Origin: an uncultured Clostridia bacterium
Lineage (GTDB): Bacteria > Bacillota > Clostridia > Christensenellales > Aristaeellaceae
Assembly (NCBI GenBank): GCA_947565865.1
Contig: CANOHT010000011.1
Coordinates: forward strand, 1 to 64,000
Direction of reading: 5' to 3'
Length of the DNA stretch: 64,000 nucleotides
Part shown: piece by piece, positions 53,822 through 62,854 of the stretch
Position numbering within the stretch: the stretch's first letter is position 1
How the letters are laid out: every line of letters starts with the position of its first letter
The notes under the pieces: generated by a model
Databases searched by the model: none
The model's input: the letters and a program-made list of their open reading frames with translations, nothing else
What the model was told of the DNA's origin: nothing
Translations under genes and position numbers: made by a program

Positions 53822-54652
53822 ATGCTGCACATCGGCTGTCATCTTTCCGCCGCCAAGGGCTACGCTTCCGTGGGGCGGGAGGCGCTGTCCATCGGCGCGA
53901 ACACCTTCCAGTTCTTCACCCGCAACCCGCGGGGCGGCAACGCCAAGGCTGTCTCGCCGGAGGACGTGGCCGCCTATCTGGCCCTGGCCAAGGAGCGGGG
54001 CATCGGCGTGATCCTGGCCCACGCGCCCTATACCCTCAACGGCTGCTCGGCGGATGAAAGCATCCGCGATTTCGCCATCCGCACCCTGCGGGATGACCTT
54101 GAACGGATGGAGCATCTTCCCGGCAACCTGTACAATTTCCACCCCGGCAGCCATGTGGGCCAGGGGATCGACATGGGCGTCGGCCTCATCGCGGATATGC
54201 TCAACGCCGTCCTCCGGGAGGATATGCGCACCACTGTCCTGCTGGAAACCATGGCCGGAAAAGGCAGCGAGGTGGGCAGCCGCTTTGAGGAGCTGCGGGC
54301 CATCATCGACCGGGTGGAGTTGAACGCCCACCTGGGCGTGTGCCTGGATACCTGCCACGTCAGCGACGCCGGGTATGACATTGTGAATGACCTGGACGGT
54401 GTGCTGACGGCGTTTGACCGCGTCATCGGCCTGAATCGGCTGAAGGCCATCCACCTCAACGACAGCAAAAATCCATGCGGCGCACGGAAGGATCGCCACG
54501 AAAAGCTGGGGGAAGGCACGCTGGGCTTCGACGCCCTTATGCGCGTGGTGAACCACCCCGCCCTGCGCGACCTGCCCTTCCTCCTGGAGACCCCCAACGA
54601 ATTGGACGGCTACGCCAGGGAAATCGCCCTGGTGAAGGAGGCGCGCCAATGA
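53822..54652 (+). CDS. nfo: Endonuclease IV (AP endonuclease)
   Basis: A 276-residue TIM-barrel DNA-repair enzyme. Sequences for the three-zinc site include [65 protein letters not shown] and FLLETPNE. It cuts the DNA backbone 5' to abasic sites in base excision repair. Length matches Bacillus and Clostridium Nfo. The ATG at 53822 is fixed by AAAGGAG. Its stop overlaps the next start (ATGA), coupling it to the Nudix-HAD gene. Confidence 0.95.
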   Translation: MLHIGCHLSAAKGYASVGREALSIGANTFQFFTRNPRGGNAKAVSPEDVAAYLALAKERGIGVILAHAPYTLNGCSADESIRDFAIRTLRDDLERMEHLPGNLYNFHPGSHVGQGIDMGVGLIADMLNAVLREDMRTTVLLETMAGKGSEVGSRFEELRAIIDRVELNAHLGVCLDTCHVSDAGYDIVNDLDGVLTAFDRVIGLNRLKAIHLNDSKNPCGARKDRHEKLGEGTLGFDALMRVVNHPALRDLPFLLETPNELDGYAREIALVKEARQ

Positions 54653-55686
54653 TCCGCGTATCGGCGGGCATCATCCGCCGGGCGGACGGGCGCATTCTCA
54701 TATGCCGACGGGGGCCGGGGCGGCACAACGCCCATCTGTGGGAATTTCCCGGCGGCAAGCAGGAGGCGGGGGAAACCCCGTCTGACTGTCTGGCCCGGGA
54801 GCTTCGTGAGGAGCTGGCCCTCCACGTCCGGGACATCCGGCCCTATGACAGCCGGGAGGCGGAGGGCCTGACCTTCGACTTCCTTCTTGCCGATACCGAC
54901 GGCGAGCCCGTTCTTACCGAGCATGAGGCTTACGCCTTCGCGGCGCCCCGGGAACTGCCGCGCTACGCCTTTTGCCCGGCGGACGCGCCCGTGGCCCTGG
55001 CGCTGGCCCTGAGCCATCCGCCTCTGACAGACTGCTTCTGGGACTTTGACGGCACCCTGATGGACACCTATCCCACGATGGCTGCCGCCATGAGCCAGGC
55101 ACTGGAAGCCTGGGGTGTGCGGGAAGCGCCCGAACGCCTCCTGTCCCTGATGAAGGAAAGCCTTTCCCACTGCGTCCAGGTCATCGCCGAAGCCCATGGG
55201 CTGGATGCCCGGGCGCTGGCGAAGGCCTTCCGCCGGGAGGAAGCGCCGCTGCTGCGCGGTGTTCCGCCCATGCCGGGGATTCCCGAAGCGCTACGGCGTC
55301 TCCATGCCGCAGGTTTCCATCATTACCTGGTGACGCACCGGGACAGGGCGGCTGTGACGGCGCTGGACAGGGCCGGACTGCTGCCGCTTTTCACCGATAC
55401 CGTCACCGCCGAGGACGGCTTTCCCCGCAAGCCCGCGCCTGACAGCCTGCTATCGCTCATTGGCCGCCACGGTCTGCGCGCCGAGCGCTGCATCATGCTG
55501 GGCGATCGGCCCATTGACATCCGCGCGGGGCAGGCAGCCGGGACGCTTACCTGTCTGATCGACCCCGAAGGCCGCTTCCCCCATGAGCCCTGTACCCTGC
55601 GGCGGCCAAACGCCCATGGACTGGCCGATATGCTGCGGCCCCAAGCTACCCAAGATATGAACCAACAGGAGGATCGCCATGCGTAA
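54649..55686 (+). CDS. Nudix hydrolase-HAD phosphatase fusion protein
   Basis: A 345-residue protein with two enzyme domains. Residues about 1-120 are a MutT-like Nudix domain with the box [20 protein letters not shown] followed by EL (G36 to about L58); the last glycine is replaced by alanine. Residues about 125-330 are a HAD hydrolase with D132 and D134 in [10 protein letters not shown], a threonine-type motif YLVTHRD, K in FPRKPAPD and MLGDRPIDI. The Nudix part may remove damaged nucleotides and the HAD part may be a phosphatase acting on a product. It is coupled to endonuclease IV by an ATGA overlap. Confidence 0.85.
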   Translation: MIRVSAGIIRRADGRILICRRGPGRHNAHLWEFPGGKQEAGETPSDCLARELREELALHVRDIRPYDSREAEGLTFDFLLADTDGEPVLTEHEAYAFAAPRELPRYAFCPADAPVALALALSHPPLTDCFWDFDGTLMDTYPTMAAAMSQALEAWGVREAPERLLSLMKESLSHCVQVIAEAHGLDARALAKAFRREEAPLLRGVPPMPGIPEALRRLHAAGFHHYLVTHRDRAAVTALDRAGLLPLFTDTVTAEDGFPRKPAPDSLLSLIGRHGLRAERCIMLGDRPIDIRAGQAAGTLTCLIDPEGRFPHEPCTLRRPNAHGLADMLRPQATQDMNQQEDRHA

Positions 55687-57571
55687 ACTCACCGCACTGC
55701 TGCTTGTACTGACCCTGCTGCTTCCCTTGCCCGCCATGGCGGCTGAATTGACCCTTGACGAGCTGACGGAAACCATCCGTCCGGGCAAGGCCGTCACCAT
55801 CAGCTTCAGCGCGCCCTCCGCCGGCCCGGTCAGCCTGTACCTGACCGACGAGTCAGGCGAGATCATCATGGTGGTCATGGAGGATTACGACGCCGTTCCG
55901 GGCAGCAACACGCTGTGGTGGAACGGCACCTACCAGGGCGCGCCCGCTCCCGCAGGCAGCTGCCTGCTGACGGTGCAAATGGGCGACCAGACGGCCTCCA
56001 TCCCCGTCACCGTGGGCAGCGAGGCCCCTTACCTCACGAGCATCACGGCCTCGGCGGAGGTCATTACGCCCTCCGCCCCGGTGGAAGTTACCTTCTACGC
56101 CAGCGTGGCGGGCCTCCTGACCCAGGGCGCGTGGGTGGACGGGGCGTGGCGAAGCCTCAGCACCACAGCGGTGGAAGCAGGCTGGCAGTCTGTTACCTTT
56201 GACGGCGCGGGGCTCCAGGACGGCCCCACAGCATTGACCCTCACCCTTTCCGATTCTGCTGGCTACCCCTCCAACGAGGAGCATGTGAACGTCACGGTCA
56301 GCGGCTTCCAGAGCGTGACCGCGCCGCCCCTGTCCACGGCAACCCCTGCGCCCCTCAGCGATCTGCCCGACCTTACCGCCGGCCCAGACGACGCCCTTGG
56401 CCTGCCTGAGCCGGAAACTTCCGATGAGCCCTATCAGGAGGATCTATCCTTGGACGGCGACATGCCCGCCGCCGACTCGGACGACGGCGTTTTCACCCCC
56501 GCCCACGGCAGCCCCTATGAGGGCCAGGATACCTCCCTCAACTACTGGACCCTGCCCATGGACATCACCGACGAGGCGGCCGTGTGGGAGATGCTGATGC
56601 AGCCCATCACCGTCATTGACGGCAACGAGAAAAATCAGACCAGCCTGTGGTCTGAGCCCAGCGAGGACAGCACGCGGGTGGCGGTGGTCACCCGAGCGAC
56701 GCAGGGCGTCCATGTGCTGGAAAACCTGGACAACGGCTGGTCGCTGGTGGAATGCTACTCCTCCTCCTTTCATGACAGCAAGGTGAAGGCCTGGAACATG
56801 CTCACCCAGGGCTATATCAAGACCAGCGAGCTGAAGACCATCACCCCCGCCGACGACTACGCCATCGTCATCGACAAGCTGACCCAGCGGCTGTACCTGT
56901 TTAAGGACGGCGCGCTGTTCTCCACGCTGGATGTCTCCACCGGTCTGGCCAATGACCGTCAGCCCTACAACGAGACCCGCTCCGGGGAATTCCTGCTCAC
57001 CAGCGCCGTGGGCGCCTTCAGCAGCGACAACCTGGTCTGCGGTCTGGCTATCCGCTTCAACGACGGCGACCTACTCCATGAGGTGCCCCACGTTGTCAAC
57101 GGCGACGGAACGAAAAATTACGGCTATACCGAGCCCAGCCTGGGCGAGCGCGCCAGCCACGGCTGCATTCGCGTCCAGCGCAAGCGCACCCCCGAGGGCG
57201 TGAACATGCAATGGCTTTGGAACAACCGCAAGCGCAACGTCAAGCTGGTCATCTGGGAGGACTGGCAGGGACGGCAGATTCCCATCCCCGAGGATGATCT
57301 CACCCTGTACTACAACGCGGCGGGCAACGGCAAGTACTATCACCGCCAGGAAAAGTGCTATTCCGCCAAGGACAGCGTGACCTTTACCCCCTTTACCTAC
57401 GCTGAGCTGGATACCGGCGTCTTCGCCAAGCTGGAGCGCTGCCCCTACTGCGTACCGGAAAAGCGGAGGGAAGTCCTGGAAGAAATCAACGCCCTGTACC
57501 TCCCCGGCGGCGACCACGACCCGGTCATCACCCGGGCGCGGGAAAAATACCTGAACGGCGAGTACGACTGA
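55679..57571 (+). CDS. Secreted L,D-transpeptidase (YkuD) with N-terminal Ig-like domains
   Basis: A 630-residue exported protein; signal peptide ends near AMA-AELTL. Two beta-sandwich regions follow (about 25-210; the first contains LWWNGTYQGAPAPAG, a FlgD-like Ig motif). After a low-complexity acidic linker (about 215-280) comes an SH3-like segment (WSEPSEDSTRVAVV) and the YkuD domain (about 400-530) with catalytic C496 in ASHGCIRV. The C-terminal ~80 residues have a possible metal site (YYHRQEKC, RCPYC). It likely makes 3-3 cross-links in peptidoglycan or attaches proteins. It overlaps the Nudix-HAD gene by 8 nt. Confidence 0.85.
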   Translation: MRKLTALLLVLTLLLPLPAMAAELTLDELTETIRPGKAVTISFSAPSAGPVSLYLTDESGEIIMVVMEDYDAVPGSNTLWWNGTYQGAPAPAGSCLLTVQMGDQTASIPVTVGSEAPYLTSITASAEVITPSAPVEVTFYASVAGLLTQGAWVDGAWRSLSTTAVEAGWQSVTFDGAGLQDGPTALTLTLSDSAGYPSNEEHVNVTVSGFQSVTAPPLSTATPAPLSDLPDLTAGPDDALGLPEPETSDEPYQEDLSLDGDMPAADSDDGVFTPAHGSPYEGQDTSLNYWTLPMDITDEAAVWEMLMQPITVIDGNEKNQTSLWSEPSEDSTRVAVVTRATQGVHVLENLDNGWSLVECYSSSFHDSKVKAWNMLTQGYIKTSELKTITPADDYAIVIDKLTQRLYLFKDGALFSTLDVSTGLANDRQPYNETRSGEFLLTSAVGAFSSDNLVCGLAIRFNDGDLLHEVPHVVNGDGTKNYGYTEPSLGERASHGCIRVQRKRTPEGVNMQWLWNNRKRNVKLVIWEDWQGRQIPIPEDDLTLYYNAAGNGKYYHRQEKCYSAKDSVTFTPFTYAELDTGVFAKLERCPYCVPEKRREVLEEINALYLPGGDHDPVITRAREKYLNGEYD

Positions 57572-57616
57572 TGATCCCGGTGGCTTTCAACATCATCACA
57601 GGGAGGTCTTGATGGA

Positions 57617-58324
57617 ATGAACATCGTTGACTATGTGGTAATCGGCATTGTGGGGCTGAGCGTGCTCTTCGGCTTCTACCGGGGCTTCGTCAGTTCGGTG
57701 CTCAATACCGGCGGGTGCCTGCTCTCCTTCGGGCTGTCCTTCCTGCTCTACCCCAAGCTGGCCGCCATCATCCAGGGAGACACCGAGCTGGTGCGCACCC
57801 TCATGCACTACACCGACGCCTCCAGCCGCATCGGGGATCTGGAGCTGGCTATTTCCAACGTCGCCTCCATGACCCGGGAGGGCATCGCCCAGGTCATCAG
57901 CAAGGTCAGCCTGCCCCCGCCCCTGGACGCGCTCCTGCTCAACAACCTGGAAACCCAGGCCTATGCCTCCGCCGGGGTCACCTCCGTGTCGGATTATGTG
58001 AGCCAGACGCTGATGAACGCCTGCATCAACATCCTGTGCTTCGTGGTTTGCTTTGTGGTGCTGTTCATCCTCATCTCCATCATTGTCAACGCGCTGAAGG
58101 CCATCTTCCGCTTCCCGGTGCTCAAGCAGCTGGACTGGCTGGTGGGCGGAGGCTTCGGCTTCCTTCGCGGCCTGCTGATCTGTTACGCCGCCTTCGCCAT
58201 CGTCCCCCTGGTGCTGACGGTGGTGCCCATGGACCTCATCAGCGAGCTGCTGGACGCCAGCAGCCTGGCTCCCCTCTTCAACAACGGCAACCTTATCCTC
58301 GCCATTATGAATGGCGGGTTATGA
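57617..58324 (+). CDS. cvpA: CvpA-family membrane protein
   Basis: A 235-residue inner membrane protein with the CvpA start NIVDYVVIGIVGLSVLFGFYRGFV and four predicted helices. The central stretch (about 55-125) is longer than in E. coli CvpA, with an amphipathic helix region. The final helices RGLLICYAAFAIVPLVLTVVP and the IVNALKAIFRFPVLKQLDWLVGGGFGF loop (residues about 155-180) fit the family. CvpA was linked to colicin V production and to envelope stability; the biochemical role is unclear. GGGAGGT lies upstream of the ATG. Probably co-transcribed with the transpeptidase, 45 nt away. Confidence 0.82.
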   Translation: MNIVDYVVIGIVGLSVLFGFYRGFVSSVLNTGGCLLSFGLSFLLYPKLAAIIQGDTELVRTLMHYTDASSRIGDLELAISNVASMTREGIAQVISKVSLPPPLDALLLNNLETQAYASAGVTSVSDYVSQTLMNACINILCFVVCFVVLFILISIIVNALKAIFRFPVLKQLDWLVGGGFGFLRGLLICYAAFAIVPLVLTVVPMDLISELLDASSLAPLFNNGNLILAIMNGGL

Positions 58325-58464
58325 GAAATTTTCCGCTTCCTGCCGTCAATGGGAAGGAAAGCCGCTTCTGGTACGTTTGATAAGCAGAGGCCATAGGCTG
58401 ATGGAGTCCATGGCCCCCTGACCGGGTTACTGTGATACGCGCTTGTGCGCTGGAGGTGCTTGCC

Positions 58465-61400
58465 ATGTTCATGAATCGCGTTGTGGCCTGCCTGCTTGCG
58501 CTGTGCATGCTTTTCAGCGGCACGGCCCTGGCTGAAATTGCCACGCCCACTGATCTCGACCCCACGCCCACGGTCGTCCCTGATGTGACGCCCTCCCCCG
58601 TGCCCACGGAGGAGCCCACCCAGTCGCCGACGGAAGCCCCCACGGAGGAGCCCACGGCGCTTCCGACCGATGCGCCCACGGAGGCCCCGACGGAAGCGCC
58701 CACAGAGGAGCCCACCCAGTCGCCTGAGCCGACCGCGACCGCGCAGCCCACCCCGGCCCCCTGGGATGAAGCCCAGTGCGATCATGCCAACGAGAACTGC
58801 CTCCAGGCTCCCGCGTGCGGCGCGGCGGGCTGTACCCATATTGGTCTGGACGCTCACGGGCTGGAGATTCCCCTGTGCGAAAAGGGGCGCTGGCTGCTGA
58901 ACCAGCAGGACGCGCTGCTCCGTGACCAGGGCCCCCGAAAGGCCCGGAGCATGCAGGCCGTCGTCATCGACCTGAACAAGGCCGACGCCACCATCTGGCG
59001 CAGCGGCGTGTATACCGTCCAGGGCGGCAATCTCCGTCCCGGCGCGTCCCTCACCATTGCCGAAAACCGCCTGGTGGTGCTGACCCTGAACGAGGCCACC
59101 CTGGAAAACCTCAGCATCCAGACCGCCTCCCAGGTTACGCTGAGCCTGAGCCGGGTCAGCGCGCTCACCGCCCTCAGACTGGGCAAGAAGGCCGAACTGA
59201 CCGTACTGGAAGGCGGCGCCATCGCCATCGAGCGGGTTGAAAAAACCGAGCAGGAGCCCGGGCAGATCATTGTTCAGGGCGGCAGCGTCCGCATGAATGC
59301 CGCGGAAGCGAAGGGCCGCGTCATGCTGGTCTTCGACGCCGCCGGTATCCGCGCTGTCACGGTGGAGGGCCAGCCCTACGCCGTCAACAGTGCTGACGCC
59401 AAGGGCCAGTGCTGCCTGTGGCTGACGCCGCCGGCCCAGGGCAAGCGTTGGGCCGGCACGGTGACAGACGGCGTCCTGGCCGTTGTCCAGGAGGACAGCC
59501 TGCCCCAGGAGACCCCCGCCGTCATAATCCCCGGCAGCGTAAACAACCTGAAAGCCAACACCGTCTACGAGCTCAGCGGCGCCATACAATCCGGCACCCT
59601 CCTGAACATCAACGAGTCCGGGATCACCCTGGTGTTGCGCGACGTGGTCTTTCCCGATACCCTGGTTGAGGCGTCCCAGCCCTATACGCTGTACGCCAAG
59701 GGGGATACCACCCTGGGCGAGCTAGTCGGCAGCGGTTCGGTGACCATTATCAACGAGGGTCTGCTGACCCTTCACGGCACACTGCCCGGCAGCATCACCA
59801 TCAATGGCGGCGCTGTCATGCTGGATGAGACGCCCGCCGGCTATACCGCGCATAGCGTGGGCGTACCCCTGACCCGACAGACCCTGACGGTGGACGGTCA
59901 AGCGCACCCCCTGCTGATTGTGGGAAGCTCCATCGCTCTGCCCGCGCTGTCCGGAGGCATGTCCTACGCCATCGACGCCAACGACCAGACCATCACCGTC
60001 ACCACCGTGCCCGCGGGCCAGCAGGCCTTCCGCCTGACGGACACCGCGCCCCAGGTAGACGCCGGGAACGCCCAGGCCTTTACCGTGGAGGGCAATGGGC
60101 GCTATGTGGACGGCTCGATCAGCGCCGCCGGCGTCACCGCCTCCGCTACCCTGCGCAATGTGCTGCTGCAGAGTGCCGGAAGTGTACTGCTGCTGGACGG
60201 CGAACACCTGACCCTGACCCTGGAAGGCGACAACGCTCTGCGCTCCACCGGCCAACCGGCCATCGCCCTGGCGGGCGGCTCCACCGTCATCCTGGACGCC
60301 CGCAGCGGACGGCTGCTGCTTTCCGGCCAGCAGAGCCTGACCGGCGTCACCTTGCTGGGCAACGTCAAGGTCGAGCCCGAACCCACCGTACCCCACCTCT
60401 CCCTGATGATCCGGGACGCCAGCGGCAACCCCGTTCCCAACACCGACCTGACGCTGATGGCTGGCGGGCAGACCTGGCAGATGAAGACCCACTACGACGG
60501 CTCTGTGCACCTGTGGGGAATGGAAAACCTCAAGGGCAGCGCCATCGCGGCCCAGAGCGGCAATACCGTTTATACCGCCGTGGTCATGGGGGATCAGGAG
60601 GACGTCACCCCTGGTCTTACCCTCTCCGGCCTGACCTGTGAGAGCCTGCCCAACGGCGACCTGCGCGTGACCCTCTCCTGCCCCGGCGCGGGCACCCTCG
60701 GCCTGATGATGCTTCAGGGCGACGCGGCCATGCCGGATACCTTCCTGGCCTCCGCCGCACAGGTGCGCGTATCCAACGGTCAGGCAATCATCAGCGGCAT
60801 TGCCGCCGGACAGAACGTGACCCTGCGCGCCTACGCCGCCACCGCCCAGGACGCTGTCCTGAATGAGCGTACCGCCGACGGCTTCCAGTTCAGCGAGCGA
60901 GTGGTGTATCATCACCGCGGCCCCTGGGTTCCTGCGGAGGGCTCCATGGACAGGGCCTACACCGGTCGGGCCTACAAAGCGCCCATTGCCAATCTGCCCG
61001 AGGGCGCGAGGATCACCTACACCGGCCGCCAGCTGAACGACGACGGCATCCCCTTCCTGGTGGGCGATTACACCATGCACATCACCATCCCCGAGGGGCA
61101 TCCCGATTACCTGGCCGGCACGGTGGACATTCCCTTCGCCATCACCCGCGCGGTGCTGACCATCATTCCCGCCCCCAACCAGGAAAAGTACCAGGGCGAG
61201 ATGGACCCCGTCTTTGACTATGAAGTGAAGGGCCTGCTGACGGGCGACCAGCTCTACGGCGAATTGTGGCGCGAGGAGGGCGAGGAGCCCGGCAACTACC
61301 GCTTCGTTCTGGACGGGTTTGAGTGCGAGGATTGGTATACCCTGCGCCTTGCCAGCAACGCCTATGTGTTCACCATCCTTCCCGGGGAATACTTCATCCT

Positions 61401-62316
61401 TCCTCCCGGGCCGGTGGGCTACCTCTTCGGCAAGCTGACGCCCGTTCGCCAGGAAATCGTCAAGGGCGACGGACGGAAGGTGGCCGTCAGTCTGGCTACC
61501 AAGGACAGCCTGGTTGTCAACCACAGCGTATTCGGCGGCATCATCCGGGACAAAGCCACCGACAAGCCCTGCCTTTTCATTCCTTCCCTAAGCTACAACC
61601 AGGAGATGGATGAAGTCCTGCTGCGCATCCGTACTGAGGCCGAGCTGAACGAAGACGGCGGCTATGCGACCGACCGAAACGGCGACCTGGTCTGGGGCGG
61701 CCGCACCATGCGCATCAGCTGGCTGGCTGGCCGACGGATGCACGAGCTGGGCGTAGACGCGGTCTGCCTGAACAACAGCGGCGTCGGCCTGACCCTGCGG
61801 CTGGAAGACCTGCTCTCCCAGGAAATGCAGGATTATGTGGCCGACCAGGGCGGCAACCTTAAAAAGGTGTACTTCCGCATGGAGGTGCTTCCCCGCGAGA
61901 CCGTTCCCGAGGATATGAGCAGCCTTCAACCTGTCACCAAAGCCTACGACGTGGCTGTATATATGGTCATTGACCGTCAGGAAACCGATGTGACCGCGCT
62001 ACTGCCCGGCCTCACTGCCGCCATGGAGATGGAAAGCACCGCCGACCTGCTGCGGGCCATGGAACGCTACGATGAAGAGACCTTCGCCGCCGAATTTACC
62101 TTGGCCCAGAAGTGCGGCGACAACGCCTCCGCCCGGATGGTCACCACCCTGGTGGAGCCCTTCCTCACCGATCCGCTGGACGTTGCCTGGCCGCAGATGA
62201 TGGATACCGCCCGTTATCTGCTGATGCCGCTGGAAGCCTCCGGCGCCCTCTGCGCCGTCCGCGCCCCTCTTCCCGAGGCACCGGCGGAGGATGAACCCAC
62301 CAACACACCTATCTGA
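58465..62316 (+). CDS. Very large secreted protein with PT-rich stalk, beta-helix-like region and MBG-like domain
   Basis: A 1283-residue exported protein; signal peptide ends near ALA-EIATP. Residues about 25-100 are a Pro/Thr/Glu-rich repeat. A cysteine pattern (CDHANENCLQAPACGAAGC) follows. Residues about 170-660 contain many short beta repeats (VQGG, LTLNEATLENLSIQ, TVILDARSGRLLLSGQQ) of right-handed beta-helix character. About 840-980 resembles an MBG/Ig-type domain (YTGRAYKAPIANLP, VGDYTMHITIPEGHPDYLAG). The rest is unrecognised. No LPXTG or membrane anchor is seen at the end. ATG 58465 follows GGAGGTG at 6 nt. Probably a surface or matrix protein. Confidence 0.72.
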   Translation: MFMNRVVACLLALCMLFSGTALAEIATPTDLDPTPTVVPDVTPSPVPTEEPTQSPTEAPTEEPTALPTDAPTEAPTEAPTEEPTQSPEPTATAQPTPAPWDEAQCDHANENCLQAPACGAAGCTHIGLDAHGLEIPLCEKGRWLLNQQDALLRDQGPRKARSMQAVVIDLNKADATIWRSGVYTVQGGNLRPGASLTIAENRLVVLTLNEATLENLSIQTASQVTLSLSRVSALTALRLGKKAELTVLEGGAIAIERVEKTEQEPGQIIVQGGSVRMNAAEAKGRVMLVFDAAGIRAVTVEGQPYAVNSADAKGQCCLWLTPPAQGKRWAGTVTDGVLAVVQEDSLPQETPAVIIPGSVNNLKANTVYELSGAIQSGTLLNINESGITLVLRDVVFPDTLVEASQPYTLYAKGDTTLGELVGSGSVTIINEGLLTLHGTLPGSITINGGAVMLDETPAGYTAHSVGVPLTRQTLTVDGQAHPLLIVGSSIALPALSGGMSYAIDANDQTITVTTVPAGQQAFRLTDTAPQVDAGNAQAFTVEGNGRYVDGSISAAGVTASATLRNVLLQSAGSVLLLDGEHLTLTLEGDNALRSTGQPAIALAGGSTVILDARSGRLLLSGQQSLTGVTLLGNVKVEPEPTVPHLSLMIRDASGNPVPNTDLTLMAGGQTWQMKTHYDGSVHLWGMENLKGSAIAAQSGNTVYTAVVMGDQEDVTPGLTLSGLTCESLPNGDLRVTLSCPGAGTLGLMMLQGDAAMPDTFLASAAQVRVSNGQAIISGIAAGQNVTLRAYAATAQDAVLNERTADGFQFSERVVYHHRGPWVPAEGSMDRAYTGRAYKAPIANLPEGARITYTGRQLNDDGIPFLVGDYTMHITIPEGHPDYLAGTVDIPFAITRAVLTIIPAPNQEKYQGEMDPVFDYEVKGLLTGDQLYGELWREEGEEPGNYRFVLDGFECEDWYTLRLASNAYVFTILPGEYFILPPGPVGYLFGKLTPVRQEIVKGDGRKVAVSLATKDSLVVNHSVFGGIIRDKATDKPCLFIPSLSYNQEMDEVLLRIRTEAELNEDGGYATDRNGDLVWGGRTMRISWLAGRRMHELGVDAVCLNNSGVGLTLRLEDLLSQEMQDYVADQGGNLKKVYFRMEVLPRETVPEDMSSLQPVTKAYDVAVYMVIDRQETDVTALLPGLTAAMEMESTADLLRAMERYDEETFAAEFTLAQKCGDNASARMVTTLVEPFLTDPLDVAWPQMMDTARYLLMPLEASGALCAVRAPLPEAPAEDEPTNTPI
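58600..58740 (+). repeat. Degenerate tandem repeat encoding PTEA/PTEE units
   Basis: About a dozen 12-nt units of the type CCCACGGAGGAG or CCGACGGAAGCG encode PTEEPT/PTEAPT in the secreted protein. The 17-mer coding EPTQSP recurs at both ends of the block. Such repeats can change length by slippage. Confidence 0.75.
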
Positions 62317-62326
62317 CAACAAGATC

Positions 62327-62368
62327 AAGGGCGCTGCCGCAAGCAAGTTCTGCGGCAGCGCCCTTTGT
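62327..62368 (+). terminator. Intrinsic terminator after the large secreted protein
   Basis: A perfect 15-bp stem (62327-62341 with 62351-62365) with a 9-nt loop is followed by TTGTATG; the T-run overlaps the stem base. It lies 10 bp after the stop codon. Confidence 0.8.
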
Positions 62369-62381
62369 ATGTCATGAGCTG

Positions 62382-62828
62382 TCATGTATCCAGTTGCTTC
62401 AGCAATCCCTCACAGCCCGCCCGGATATCCGCATACGCGACATCAAACCGCCCCGAATACCAGGGATCGCTCACGTCTCCAGGGCGGTCGGTGAAGGACA
62501 TCAGCAGCCGCAGCTTGCCGTCGGGATCGCCTCCGGCAATCTGCCTCATGGCGCTCATGTTCCAGCTGTCCATGCCGATGATGAGATCATAGGCCGCGTA
62601 ATCCGCCCTGACCATCTGGCGGGCCCGGTGCGGCTCACAGGGAATCCCATGGCGAGCCAGTTCCCTCCGTGCCCTGGGATCGACCGGATTGCCGATTTCC
62701 TCCCGGCTGACGGCGCAGGAATCCGCCTGCACATCCCGACGCCCCTGCTGACGCGCCAGATGCCTGAAAACCATTTCCGCCATGGGGCTGCGGCAGATGT
62801 TGCCGTGACAGACGAAAAGTATCTTCAT
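62382..62828 (-). CDS. Low-molecular-weight protein-tyrosine phosphatase
   Basis: A 148-residue phosphatase. The active-site loop C7HGNICRS (CX5R) opens the protein, and the acid aspartate lies in SDPWYSGRFD at the C-terminal side. Members remove phosphate from tyrosine residues, such as those on capsule kinases or arginine-phosphorylated proteins (YwlE). The loop residue after C (H-G-N-I) has isoleucine where phosphoarginine phosphatases often have threonine, which favours tyrosine. The ATG at 62828 is placed directly before ILFVCHGN with GGGAG upstream. It is 26 nt downstream of the serine hydrolase gene. Confidence 0.9.
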   Translation of the reverse strand: MKILFVCHGNICRSPMAEMVFRHLARQQGRRDVQADSCAVSREEIGNPVDPRARRELARHGIPCEPHRARQMVRADYAAYDLIIGMDSWNMSAMRQIAGGDPDGKLRLLMSFTDRPGDVSDPWYSGRFDVAYADIRAGCEGLLKQLDT

Positions 62829-62854
62829 TCCTATATCTCCCTTGCAGCTTGCGC

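Noticed and set aside
58600..58740. Regular repeats that could suggest a CRISPR array
   Set aside because: They are in frame, adjacent 12-nt units without spacers, coding for a Pro/Thr/Glu-rich stalk.
59722..61524. 600-codon open frame on the minus strand opposite the large secreted protein
   Set aside because: No start signal or recognisable domain; mirrors the codon bias of the plus-strand gene.
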